Shown here in pieces: positions 1 through 7,987 of a stretch of 35,281 bases of DNA. The notes beneath the pieces were generated by a model, which had not been told where the DNA came from, did no database searches, and was given only the letters and a program-made list of their open reading frames with translations. The stretch is from Desulfobacteraceae bacterium (GTDB taxonomy: Bacteria; Desulfobacterota; Desulfobacteria; Desulfobacterales; JAABSP01), in NCBI GenBank assembly GCA_011390345.1, contig JAABSP010000053.1:1-35281 (forward strand), read 5' to 3'. A program made the position numbers and the translations under genes. Positions within the stretch are counted from its first letter, which is position 1; every line of letters starts with the position of its first letter.

Positions 1-1187
1 TCCATCTCATCTTCGGCAGATTCTCCGGACGGCTCTTCTTCAAAATCCAGGTCCAGCTCCATATCCTCGGACTCGGATGACTCCTCTGCAGCAGGCTCCT
101 CTTCTTCCAAATCCAGATCCAGATCCATCTCATCTTCCGGGGAAGATGCTTCGACTTCTTCACCTTCTTTTTCAGATGCCTTTTCAGTTTTGGAACCCTC
201 TTTGCTTTCAAACATATCATCGAGATCTGAAAGATCGAATTCATCGGAATCATCATCGATAAAATTGTTCCCATCCTCTTCGTGATACTTGTCTTCAGCA
301 AGGGCTTTATACATATTCGGAGCATTGAATTCTACGGTGACATATTCTTCAGGATCATCATCTTCTTCTTCAAGATCCATATCCGTCCCCTCGGCACCTT
401 CTTCAGACTCATCAAGCATATTGTCCAAATCTGAAAAATCAAGATCCTCTGTATCTTCCTCAACATCGAATTCCGGCTCTTTTTTCAATAGGGGCGCAGC
501 ATCCATATCCATATCCAGCTCGATATCAAGGTCTTCAAACTCCTCATCGACATCCGCTTTTTCATCGGAGAGATCGAACTCCTCATCCTCCTCGCTGCCT
601 TCGGCGGCCTCCTTGCCTATTTCCTCATCAACAATGGTTGCGCCGCTAATACCCAGATCATCATCTTCAAGATCGGCTGCAGAAGGCTCTTCATCTTCGA
701 TATCTGCAACTGCAGGCTCAGATATCTCTTCATCTTCAAAATCTTCGAGGTCCATACTGACCACCGAAGGCTCCTGTTCCCGCTCTTCTTCTGGCTTCAG
801 CCTTGGAGGATGGGCTTTTGACGGCTGCTCTTCAGGCTGTGCCGGTTTATGATCCAGGTCGAAGAGGTCGTCGATATCCGACAGATCGAAATCCACAAGC
901 TCCTGTCGATCCTTTCTCTGCTGGGCCTCTACAACCGCCTGGATCTCATCGGCCTTACTGACTCGAAGACCTTGAACTCTGGCAGGCTTGTCAGAAGTTG
1001 TTTCGGATTGGGATTGGGCCTCGGATTCTGCAGCAGGTTTCTCTTTGGGAGGTGGTGTCTTTTTTGCGGGAGGATGGACCGTAAATACATTGCTGCATTT
1101 CGCGCACCGTACCTTTGAACCTTTTGGCTTTAATTTTTTTTCATCAACTTTAAAACTGGAATTGCATTCCTTACAGGTGATAATCAT
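1..1187 (-). CDS. MJ0042-type zinc-ribbon protein with long acidic repeat region (partial, runs off left edge)
   Basis: The reading frame is open from an ATG at 1187 to the left edge (at least 395 codons), so the C-terminus is missing. Residues 1-35 form a small zinc ribbon with cysteine pairs at C5/C8 and C28/C31 (CKEC and RCAKC), typical of the MJ0042 finger found at the N-terminus of many deltaproteobacterial proteins. A Pro/Lys-rich linker follows, and then more than 250 residues that are extremely rich in Asp, Glu and Ser. A short motif recurs there: FDLSDIDDLF, LDFSDLDNML and FDLSDLDDMF, plus a partial copy beginning EFDLSD. Family members often carry a C-terminal membrane helix or DUF3426-like domain; whether this one does cannot be seen. 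It ends 17 bases before hpt begins to be read in the same direction, so hpt is probably upstream in the same operon. The function is unknown; the acidic region is probably disordered. Confidence 0.8.
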   Translation of the reverse strand, partial: MIITCKECNSSFKVDEKKLKPKGSKVRCAKCSNVFTVHPPAKKTPPPKEKPAAESEAQSQSETTSDKPARVQGLRVSKADEIQAVVEAQQRKDRQELVDFDLSDIDDLFDLDHKPAQPEEQPSKAHPPRLKPEEEREQEPSVVSMDLEDFEDEEISEPAVADIEDEEPSAADLEDDDLGISGATIVDEEIGKEAAEGSEEDEEFDLSDEKADVDEEFEDLDIELDMDMDAAPLLKKEPEFDVEEDTEDLDFSDLDNMLDESEEGAEGTDMDLEEEDDDPEEYVTVEFNAPNMYKALAEDKYHEEDGNNFIDDDSDEFDLSDLDDMFESKEGSKTEKASEKEGEEVEASSPEDEMDLDLDLEEEEPAAEESSESEDMELDLDFEEEPSGESAEDEM

Positions 1188-1204
1188 GACATTAACCCCA
1201 TCGG

Positions 1205-1723
1205 TTATAATTTGAGATGGTAAATCTCTGGCAGGTGCCGGTAATCCTCCGCATGATCGAGTCCATACCCCACAAGGAATCCCTCCTCAACAACATGACA
1301 CGCATAATCGATGGGAACTGACGTCTGGCGCCGCTCCCGCTTATCGATGAATGAACAGATTTTAACAGTCGCAGGCCCTGACTTGCGAAGATATTCGATG
1401 ATATAATCAAGGGTCAGCCCTGTATCGACGATATCCTCCACTAACAGGACATCTTTACCGGAAAGATCGAGTTCCACCTTTTTGGTCAGACGGACGCTGC
1501 CGGAGGAAGAGGTTCCCGAGCCATAGCTCGCTGTACGGATAAAATCAATTTCCAGCGGAATGGTGATCTGCCGAACCAGATCCGACAGAAAAATGAAAGC
1601 GCCCTTGAGGACGCCGATCAGAACGAGCTGGCGGCCATTATAATCGGAAGAGATCTGCCGGCCCATCGCCTTTACCATTGCAGAGATCTCTTCTTTTCTT
1701 AAAACTGTAATAAATTCAGGCAT
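1205..1723 (-). CDS. hpt: Hypoxanthine phosphoribosyltransferase
   Basis: The protein has 172 residues, the usual size for bacterial Hpt. It salvages hypoxanthine (and often guanine) by transferring the phosphoribosyl group of PRPP to give IMP or GMP in the cytoplasm. The PRPP-binding signature VLLVEDIVDTGLTL lies near residues 92-105. The N-terminal LIGVLKGAFIFLSDL segment and the C-terminal FLVGYGLDHAEDYRHLP segment both match the family, the latter containing the base-contacting region. The start is the ATG at 1723. A sigma70-like promoter lies about 60-90 bases upstream on the same strand. The zinc-ribbon gene follows after 17 bases and is probably co-transcribed. Confidence 0.95.
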   Translation of the reverse strand: MPEFITVLRKEEISAMVKAMGRQISSDYNGRQLVLIGVLKGAFIFLSDLVRQITIPLEIDFIRTASYGSGTSSSGSVRLTKKVELDLSGKDVLLVEDIVDTGLTLDYIIEYLRKSGPATVKICSFIDKRERRQTSVPIDYACHVVEEGFLVGYGLDHAEDYRHLPEIYHLKL

Positions 1724-1783
1724 GATTGTATATTTTTAGAGTATTATCACATCCGGTATACACCGATATCATCTCAATTAATG

Positions 1784-1812
1784 TGAATACATTCTATTGG
1801 AAATTTTGTCAA
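1784..1812 (-). promoter_or_regulatory. Candidate sigma70 promoter for hpt
   Basis: Read on the minus strand, a perfect -35 box TTGACA (1812-1807) is followed by a 17-base spacer and TATTCA (1789-1784), a poor -10 box (3 of 6). It lies in the AT-rich 116-base gap between the DnaJ-like gene and hpt and points toward hpt. It is called on sequence match only. Confidence 0.4.
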
Positions 1813-1839
1813 ATAGATATGACTTTTTGGGACGGAGAT

Positions 1840-2745
1840 CTAAAGCCCTGCACCCGCCAGTTCCCGGACCAGCTTCTCCTGTTTTTCGGTGAGATGGACC
1901 GGCAGATCGACCAGTATGGTGACATATAGATCTCCCCTGATGTCACCCTGCATGTGCGGCAGTCCATGACCGGAAAGGCGCATTCGGGTCTTGTGGCGGG
2001 TCCCCGGCGGGATCTTGAGGTTCAACTCTCTGCCGTCGAGGGTGGGAACGGAGATGCTCGTCCCGAGGAGGGCATCGGTCAATTTCACCTCCCGGTTGAT
2101 GAAGAGGTCGAATCCGTCGGTATCATATAGCGGATCTTTTTTCACGCTCGACTGGATAAAAAGATCCCCGGACGGGCCCCCGTATGCGCTCTCCTCTCCT
2201 TTGCCGGCAATCCGCAGCTTCTTTCCGGAGATCATCCCCCTGGGGATACGGACAGTAAGATTCTCCAGACGGCCCTTGTGCTGGAAAGAGATGGTTTTGC
2301 TGGTTCCGGTGGCCACCTCCTGCAGGGTCAGAGGCAGCTCATACATCAGGTCAGAACCCTTCATCTGGCCCGTGTGTCTGGCGCCGAAAGGGGACCCTCC
2401 AAAAGAGAATCGAGATCCCCCCTCCTTTCCGCCAAAGAAATTGGCACCGCCAAATCCGAACTCCTTGAAGACTTCGGAAAAATCGAACCCCCGGAAGATG
2501 TCCTCCTGGGAGTACCGCTGTTGAAAGCCGGCAGAGCCGTAAGTATCGTACTGCTGACGCTTCTCCTTATCGCTGAGGACCGCATAGGCCTCGCTGATCT
2601 TTTTAAAGCGATCCTCCGCGCTCTTGTCTCCTTTGGCATGATCCGGGTGGTATTTCATGGCAAGCTTCCGATAGGCCTTCTTGATTTCGGTATCGGTAGC
2701 CTCCCTGTTCACTCCGAGTATGGAATAATAATCGGTCTCTGGCAT
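1840..2745 (-). CDS. DnaJ-family co-chaperone, CbpA-type (no zinc finger)
   Basis: This is a 301-residue J-domain protein that stimulates the ATPase of an Hsp70 (DnaK) and delivers substrates. The J domain covers about residues 5-70 with the invariant HPD at 33-35 ([11 protein letters not shown]). A Gly/Phe-rich segment follows ([11 protein letters not shown] and [11 protein letters not shown], about residues 95-125). The two C-terminal beta-domains then begin directly, with no CxxCxGxG zinc-finger repeats, so this is a class B protein like CbpA and not DnaJ itself. The C-terminal domain motifs [21 protein letters not shown] and [21 protein letters not shown] are typical. The gene stands apart from hpt by 116 bases. 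No dnaK or grpE is in the window. Confidence 0.92.
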   Translation of the reverse strand: MPETDYYSILGVNREATDTEIKKAYRKLAMKYHPDHAKGDKSAEDRFKKISEAYAVLSDKEKRQQYDTYGSAGFQQRYSQEDIFRGFDFSEVFKEFGFGGANFFGGKEGGSRFSFGGSPFGARHTGQMKGSDLMYELPLTLQEVATGTSKTISFQHKGRLENLTVRIPRGMISGKKLRIAGKGEESAYGGPSGDLFIQSSVKKDPLYDTDGFDLFINREVKLTDALLGTSISVPTLDGRELNLKIPPGTRHKTRMRLSGHGLPHMQGDIRGDLYVTILVDLPVHLTEKQEKLVRELAGAGL

Positions 2746-2872
2746 CTTATAAATCCACTCTGCTCCTTATACGGATTTCCATTTCAAAACGCTTCCCAAA
2801 TATATGGACATATACCGGACAAAAATAAGATCAAAGAGATAACCTGTCAAGAATATTATATGTTTTTCCATA

Positions 2873-2901
2873 TTGTATTTTCCGTTCAATTCCACTATAC
2901 T
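2873..2901 (+). promoter_or_regulatory. Candidate promoter for the EcsC/GTPase operon
   Basis: TTGTAT (2873-2878), a 17-base spacer and TATACT (2896-2901, 5 of 6 to the -10 consensus) lie in the AT-rich divergent region between the DnaJ-like gene and the 78-aa gene. It is the best sigma70-like match before the operon start at 2974. The -35 box is weak. Confidence 0.35.
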
Positions 2902-2973
2902 GTTTTTGGGGCGTTTGTAAAAGGGAAATGTAACCTGTTTTCAAATCCATAAAGAACGGTCGAAAGGGGTCCC

Positions 2974-3210
2974 ATGAGCGAAATCGAAATGACAACGGAG
3001 ATGAGAACCGACTACGACTGCGAGGCCACGGGTCTTCCGGCCCAGCGCTGGGCCGAGGCCGTCTTTAAGATCGGCGATGAGGAGCTGGTGATGGAGGTGA
3101 GCGTTGAAAAGGATGTGATCGTTGCCATCATGGCCGATGAGCAGACGGCCTGGAAGGGGACACTGGAAGGATTGAAGCAGATGCTGAAGGACGCTATCAG
3201 GCCGAAATAG
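2974..3210 (+). CDS. Conserved-looking small protein of unknown function (78 aa), first gene of EcsC/GTPase operon
   Basis: This 78-residue soluble, acidic protein is not recognised. It has an ATG start with a strong ribosome-binding site AAAGGGG (2963-2969) four bases upstream, which supports a real gene. There is no signal peptide, membrane helix or cysteine motif; a single Cys sits near residue 16. The sequence reads like an alternating beta-hairpin region (FKIGDEELVMEVSVEKDVIVAIM) followed by an amphipathic C-terminal helix (GTLEGLKQMLKDAI). It lies 38 bases before the EcsC gene in the same direction, so it probably belongs to the same transcript. A small accessory or regulatory partner of the EcsC/GTPase proteins is possible, but that is only inferred from position. 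Confidence 0.7.
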   Translation: MSEIEMTTEMRTDYDCEATGLPAQRWAEAVFKIGDEELVMEVSVEKDVIVAIMADEQTAWKGTLEGLKQMLKDAIRPK

Positions 3211-3248
3211 AACCATAATATAGAATTAGAATCGTCAGGGGAGCCGCA

Positions 3249-4028
3249 ATGGAGATCGCCGGTACGGACAGAGAGGATCTCAAATATGCCAAAATGCTGC
3301 TGACGGAGCCGGGGCTGGCCACGAAGATGATGAACTTCATCGGGGTTCCTTTCGAGCGCGGGATGAAATATCTGCCCGAAAAATGGAACAGCCAGATCCT
3401 GAAGGTGAGCCAGAAAGCTCTGCACAGCGCACTCAAATTCTCGGTCGGCACCATCGGAGGTGGGGGAAAGAGGCCATCTGCCGATACCTTCCACAAGTTC
3501 GCGGCCGCGGCCTCGGGCGGTGTCGGCGGGATCTTCGGCCTTCCCGCGCTCGGGGTGGATCTGACGGTCTCCACGATCCTGATGCTTCGTTCCATAGCCG
3601 ACATCGCCCGAAGCGAGGGGGAGGATCTGACAGATCTCCAGACCCGGCTCGCCTGCCTGGAGGTCTTTGCCCTGGGCGGCCCTTCTGAATCGGACGACAG
3701 TGCAGAGACCAGCTATTACGCCATCCGGACCGCGCTCTCCAAGTCGGTTTCCGATGCAGCATCCTTTATCGCGGAAAGAGGGCTGGCAGAGGGGAGTGCC
3801 CCCATTCTTGTGCGGCTGATAAACCAGATCGCATCCCGGTTCGGGGTCGCAGTCTCGGAAAAGGCGGCCGCATCGGCCATTCCGGTGGTCGGGGCCGCTG
3901 GCGGATCGATCATCAATACACTCTTCATGGATCATTTTCAGGACATGGCCCGGGGACACTTCATTGTCCGACGGCTGGAGCGAATCTACGGAAAGGAGCA
4001 GGTAAAAGCCGAATACGATGCCATCTGA
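3249..4028 (+). CDS. EcsC-family protein
   Basis: The protein has 259 residues and EcsC-family features: an N-terminal helical segment, a Gly/Ala-rich hydrophobic stretch at about residues 85-118 (GGVGGIFGLPALGVDLTVST), and a second one at about 207-228 (ASAIPVVGAAGGSIINTLF) before a basic C-terminal helix. The family is named after a protein encoded in the Bacillus ecs ABC-transporter operon, and its biochemical role is unknown. The glycine-rich hydrophobic segments suggest membrane association without a classical signal peptide. The start is the ATG at 3249, with AGGGGAG five bases upstream. The 3' end overlaps the next GTPase gene by 11 bases, so the two are probably translationally coupled and the products may act together at the membrane. 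Confidence 0.85.
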   Translation: MEIAGTDREDLKYAKMLLTEPGLATKMMNFIGVPFERGMKYLPEKWNSQILKVSQKALHSALKFSVGTIGGGGKRPSADTFHKFAAAASGGVGGIFGLPALGVDLTVSTILMLRSIADIARSEGEDLTDLQTRLACLEVFALGGPSESDDSAETSYYAIRTALSKSVSDAASFIAERGLAEGSAPILVRLINQIASRFGVAVSEKAAASAIPVVGAAGGSIINTLFMDHFQDMARGHFIVRRLERIYGKEQVKAEYDAI

Positions 4029-6018
4029 TCCTATCTCACCGGCACAGCTTCCGGCAGAGAGTGCCGAAGAGCGACTTCTCCGGAAGGAGCTGACCGACGC
4101 CCTGAAATCCCTGAAAGCCGATATCCCCAAAGTGATCGAGGAGCTGGGTCTCGAGGAGACGGTCGATATCCGCTCCTGGATGAATGTGGTCAACGGAAAG
4201 CTCCTCCCCCGCCTCTCGCCCGACTTCCCCCTGATGGGGGCCATCTGCGGCGGCGGCTCTTCGGGAAAATCGACCCTCTTCAACTCCCTTGTAGGAGACC
4301 GCCTCTCCCCATCGGGCGGCAAGGCCGGCATCAACCGGCGCATCCTTGTCTCCGCGCCCGGGGAACTCTTTCGAAGCAAGGAGTTCGTCTCCACCCTTTT
4401 CGAACCCTTTGGCGGTGGATCCAAACCCCTGGAGGACAAGACAGAGCTGACGGTTCCAGGCCCTCCGCTCTACATCCTCAACGCGAAGGTTCCCCGAAAC
4501 ATGGTGCTCATGGACACCCCGGATTTCGATACCGGCGCGAAAGGAACCTATACCAACCGGGAGGTGGTGCGCCAGGCCCTTGAGACCGCAGATATTCTGA
4601 TCTATATCTTCACCAACTCCAACTACAACAACCAGGACAATACCGATTTCATCTCAAACGTCATCACCGGCATCGGCATGCGCCGCTCTTTTCTCGTCTA
4701 TCGGGTCTTTTCAGGGCTGCCGGACGAGGAGGCCATAGAACATGCCATGACCGTGGCGCACAACCTGTACGGAGAGGATGCAGAGCGGTATATCCTCGGT
4801 ATCTACAGGACCGATGAGGACAATGCAGTGGCCGCGGGAACGGCCTTTATGGAGCTGCGGCCGGTCCGGCCCCAGGACCCGCCCTTTTCAGAGGCCCTTC
4901 GCTCCCTGGACCCTCGGACCCTCCGGCCCGAGCTGATTGCCTCCATATTAAAAGGTGCGCTGGAGAAGGCCGAAGAGGTTCTCTCCCAAACCCGCCGCTC
5001 CAGAGATGAACTATCCCTCTATCTCGACGGGCTGCTGGCCTCCCAGAGCCGGTCCGTGCAGGAGGCTCTGCGCCACTTTCCCATGGACTTGATCCTGGGG
5101 CGGTTTGCAAAGATCTGGGTGGAGCATGATCCAGGCTATATAAAGGCCATGCGGAAGACCGGAGACTACATCAGCGCGCCATTTAGGATGATCACCGGCG
5201 CGGCCCGATGGATCGGGGGCCGGGTCTATGGAACCTCGCCGGACAAAGCCTCGAAGGATTTCCGGGACAAGATCGAGGAGGATCTGCTGAGCGCGGCCAA
5301 CAACCTTCACACCAAGACCCTCAACCCGGAGATATTTGTCACGGTCTCGGAATCTGATCCGGTCGCGCTTCGGATGCTGCGGATAACGGCCCGCACCGAT
5401 GCGGGCCATCTGGAGCCGGCCGAAGAGGCCGGGGCTCTCGCGTTCCGGGTGCAGGCACACCCTGCGGTGCAAAATGCCCAAAAGAATCTGCAGGAGCAGG
5501 ACTGGAAGGAATCTCTGGAGAAGATTCTCGCGGGGAAAGAGGCGGTCATCCGGCTGTCAGAGGAGATCCAGAACGATTTGAACGAGATCGCGGCCCGGTT
5601 CCGGGAGGAGATGGGGCTCACCGCGAAGGTGCGCCAGACCCTATCTGCTGTCCTGAACGTGCTGCCGGCCACAGTGGCCGTCACCTACATCCTCTCCACC
5701 GGAGATCCGGTCGGCGCGGCCGGCATCAAGGTGAAGCTGACCGGCCTCTTCGGGCTCCAGGATCTATACGCTCTCGTGGCCATTCCCGCGACCAGCGGCC
5801 TATCCAAGGCGGACCGGCGCCAGCTCGAAACCCTGCTCGCGCCCAGCGCCCGGGCATGGCTCGACAACAACCTCCACACGGTTCAGGCCATCTTTGAAGA
5901 GCATATCACCGGCCGGATCATCCAGGCCGCCCAAGAGGCCATCGAAAGGGCCGACGAACGGATCGAGGGGATCGAGGCCGCGATCGAAGAGTGCAGAAAG
6001 GCGATTCACCAGACATGA
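4018..6018 (+). CDS. Dynamin-like GTPase 1 (large membrane-associated GTPase, atypical G4)
   Basis: This 666-residue protein has an N-terminal GTPase domain. The P-loop is GGGSSGKS at 78-85 and G3 is DTPD at 166-169. At the place expected for the base-specifying N/TKxD there is only VYRVFSG (about 228-234), so G4 is absent or strongly changed. After the G domain comes a long helical region (about 310-540), then a hydrophobic hairpin-like stretch (VLPATVAVTYILSTGDPVGA, about 550-570) and a C-terminal helix bundle. This order resembles bacterial dynamin-like proteins, in which GTP hydrolysis drives membrane binding or remodelling. The gene starts inside the EcsC 3' end; its nearest Shine-Dalgarno (AAAGGAG, 3991-3997) is 20 bases away, which fits coupled translation. 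A second GTPase gene overlaps its stop codon (ATGA). Confidence 0.82.
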   Translation: MPSDPISPAQLPAESAEERLLRKELTDALKSLKADIPKVIEELGLEETVDIRSWMNVVNGKLLPRLSPDFPLMGAICGGGSSGKSTLFNSLVGDRLSPSGGKAGINRRILVSAPGELFRSKEFVSTLFEPFGGGSKPLEDKTELTVPGPPLYILNAKVPRNMVLMDTPDFDTGAKGTYTNREVVRQALETADILIYIFTNSNYNNQDNTDFISNVITGIGMRRSFLVYRVFSGLPDEEAIEHAMTVAHNLYGEDAERYILGIYRTDEDNAVAAGTAFMELRPVRPQDPPFSEALRSLDPRTLRPELIASILKGALEKAEEVLSQTRRSRDELSLYLDGLLASQSRSVQEALRHFPMDLILGRFAKIWVEHDPGYIKAMRKTGDYISAPFRMITGAARWIGGRVYGTSPDKASKDFRDKIEEDLLSAANNLHTKTLNPEIFVTVSESDPVALRMLRITARTDAGHLEPAEEAGALAFRVQAHPAVQNAQKNLQEQDWKESLEKILAGKEAVIRLSEEIQNDLNEIAARFREEMGLTAKVRQTLSAVLNVLPATVAVTYILSTGDPVGAAGIKVKLTGLFGLQDLYALVAIPATSGLSKADRRQLETLLAPSARAWLDNNLHTVQAIFEEHITGRIIQAAQEAIERADERIEGIEAAIEECRKAIHQT

Positions 6019-7841
6019 CATTCAACGCCTACGCCGGGGCCCTACAGGCCCTGGGCGAGATCGAGGCCGCAAAAAGCGATATCGAATGGATATCTGATAC
6101 ACTGGAGAGAGCCCCGGCCTGGCGCCCTTCGGTCCACCTGAAAAAGCAGACCCAAGAGGCCCTCCGGATAATCGGGGATCTGGAAAAGCGGTTCGAGCGG
6201 AAACTGGTGGTGACGCTGGTGGGGCCCACCGGCTCCGGGAAATCGACCCTGCTCAATGCACTGGCTCGGATCGACGACCTCTCCCCGGCCGGAAACCGCA
6301 GGCCCACCACCCGGGGGCTGGTGATCCTGGCACAGATGGAGGGCGATGCCCAGGGGATCGCGGCGGAGATCGGGGAGGCCCATGTGCGGATCGAAACGAG
6401 CCCCGCGGCATCCGCGCTGGACCATGTCCTGCTGATCGACACCCCCGACACCGACAGCACCGAACAGGAGAACCACATCCCCCTGGTCAAAAAGGCGATC
6501 TCCCTTTCGGACGTACTCATCTGCGTCTTTGATTCGGAGAACCCTAAGCGGAAAGACCATATCGACTTTCTGGAACCCTTTGTCCGGGTCTTTGACGGGG
6601 AATCCCTCATCTGTGCATTGAACAAATGTGACCGCCAGGACGAGACAGAGCTGAAAGAGGAGATCCTTCCCGAGATTAAATCCCATGTGAGTTCGGCCTG
6701 GGACAGGCCCGTGCAGCGGATGTTCTGCCTTTCGGGAAGACGCCACCTCCGCGATCCGGACTGGGACCCCAAGGCAACGCCCAAACACGATTTCGACCAG
6801 TTCGGAGAGCTTAGGGAGCTGATCTTCGGCACCTTCAACCGTGCGGCCTATGTGATCGACCGGCGGGTGGAGAACGCAAAGCAGATCCGGAACCATATCC
6901 ATGAAGCGGCCCGTCGTTTTGCCGGGGAGGATCGAAAGCGGCTGCTGTCGGTGAAGGAGAGGATGGCGGCAGCAGAGAACGCTGCGGTAAAAAACTCTCT
7001 CGAGGGGCTGCAGGGGAAAGATCCCCGGAACCTGACCGGCGTCAACGTCCTTTTATATCAGCGCCTCTCCCAGCGGTGGCTGGGGCCTGTGGGCTGGGTT
7101 ATCGCGATCTGGGCGAGGCTTCTGATCTTCGGCACGGGGATCGCGGCCATGATGCGCTTCGGCAGCCCTGTGAGCCAGGTCGCGGGGATGGTCTCCTCCT
7201 TCCGCCATTTCAAGGAGTCGAGGGCCGCGATCGCGGAAGCCGGCAAAGGAGAGCGGGTGGATGCAGCGCTCCGGGACTATCGATTCACCCTGATGCGGGA
7301 CTGGCCCGACATCGCGGAGAAGCTCATCCGGAGCCGGTTCGACAAATCGGTGCGGGATATGAAGGAGGCGATGCCGAACCAGGAGGGGCTGGGGGATGAG
7401 ATATCTACCATATGGAACGATGCCCTGGATGCGGAGATCGATCGGGCATCCAAGGCCCTGAGCGGCTTCGGCCTCCAGATGCTCTTCAACCTGCCGGTGC
7501 TGGCTCTGCTGAGCTATGTGGGATGGATCACCGCGTCCTCCTTTCTGGAGGAGCGCTACTTCAGCGGAAATTTCTTTCTCCACGCCTTTCTGACGCTTCT
7601 GATCATCCTCTTTTTATGCTTTTTCATCTTCCAGATAATCGTCCGGCTCGGGGCCGGCGCTGAGCGGATCGCGCACCGGGCTTTTCAGGTCGTCAAGCGC
7701 CGGACCGAAGAGATCCGGACAGTAGCGGCCAACCCCATTTCAGAGCAGATCGAGGCGGTGCTCGACCTGTCCGGCTCCGGCGCCCTTGCCGAAACGCCCC
7801 GGGCCGATAACGGCTCCGCACCTCCCGCTATTACCTTTTAA
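6015..7841 (+). CDS. Dynamin-like GTPase 2 (membrane-anchored, complete G motifs)
   Basis: The protein has 608 residues from the ATG at 6015, which forms an ATGA overlap with the previous stop; an in-frame ATG at 5991 would add eight residues. All GTPase motifs are visible: P-loop GPTGSGKS at 70-77, a Thr pair near 98-99 for G2, DTPD at 142-145 and NKCD at 203-206. The middle carries a hydrophobic segment (WVIAIWARLLIFGTGIAAMM, about 358-377). Near the C-terminus two strongly hydrophobic helices (around LFNLPVLALLSYVGWIT and AFLTLLIILFLCFFIFQII) suggest a membrane hairpin. Paired, dissimilar dynamin-like proteins encoded side by side are known in bacteria and can act as hetero-oligomers. Here GTPase 1 lacks G4 and this one does not, so they may have divided roles. 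It is the last gene of the unit. Confidence 0.83.
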   Translation: MTFNAYAGALQALGEIEAAKSDIEWISDTLERAPAWRPSVHLKKQTQEALRIIGDLEKRFERKLVVTLVGPTGSGKSTLLNALARIDDLSPAGNRRPTTRGLVILAQMEGDAQGIAAEIGEAHVRIETSPAASALDHVLLIDTPDTDSTEQENHIPLVKKAISLSDVLICVFDSENPKRKDHIDFLEPFVRVFDGESLICALNKCDRQDETELKEEILPEIKSHVSSAWDRPVQRMFCLSGRRHLRDPDWDPKATPKHDFDQFGELRELIFGTFNRAAYVIDRRVENAKQIRNHIHEAARRFAGEDRKRLLSVKERMAAAENAAVKNSLEGLQGKDPRNLTGVNVLLYQRLSQRWLGPVGWVIAIWARLLIFGTGIAAMMRFGSPVSQVAGMVSSFRHFKESRAAIAEAGKGERVDAALRDYRFTLMRDWPDIAEKLIRSRFDKSVRDMKEAMPNQEGLGDEISTIWNDALDAEIDRASKALSGFGLQMLFNLPVLALLSYVGWITASSFLEERYFSGNFFLHAFLTLLIILFLCFFIFQIIVRLGAGAERIAHRAFQVVKRRTEEIRTVAANPISEQIEAVLDLSGSGALAETPRADNGSAPPAITF

Positions 7842-7924
7842 CCTGCCCTTCGGGGGTAAAAGAGAACCCTTTTGGATTCTTCGTCTTCCATTTTCGACTT
7901 GCTATCCTAAGCCGGGATCAGTAT

Positions 7925-7961
7925 ATTGCCCGAATCCCTTTTGCAGGGAAAGGGCAATTTT
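7925..7961 (+). terminator. Stem-loop with short T-run between GTPase operon and outer-membrane protein gene
   Basis: ATTGCCC (7925-7931) pairs with GGGCAAT (7952-7958), with a further CCC/GGG pairing inside the loop, and TTTT follows. It could be a weak terminator for the GTPase operon or a 5' leader structure of the next gene, whose ribosome-binding site begins about 12 bases later. Confidence 0.35.
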
Positions 7962-7987
7962 GAAAGATTCCGGAAAGGAGAAATTGA

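Noticed and set aside
289-852. 187-codon plus-strand frame rich in serine
   Set aside because: It is the reverse complement of the Asp/Glu codons of the acidic zinc-ribbon gene (GAA/GAT/GAG read as TTC/ATC/CTC or shifted to serine). No ribosome-binding site or motif supports it.
3012-4439. 475-codon minus-strand open frame
   Set aside because: It lies opposite the 78-aa, EcsC and GTPase 1 genes, which have good ribosome-binding sites and family motifs. Its product is Arg/Ser/Pro-rich low-quality sequence typical of an antisense frame in GC-rich DNA.
7829-7840. 12-base match between the GTPase 2 3' end and CRISPR spacer 4 (CTATTACCTTTT)
   Set aside because: It was considered as self-targeting, but 12 of 35 bases is what chance can give and the match does not extend.
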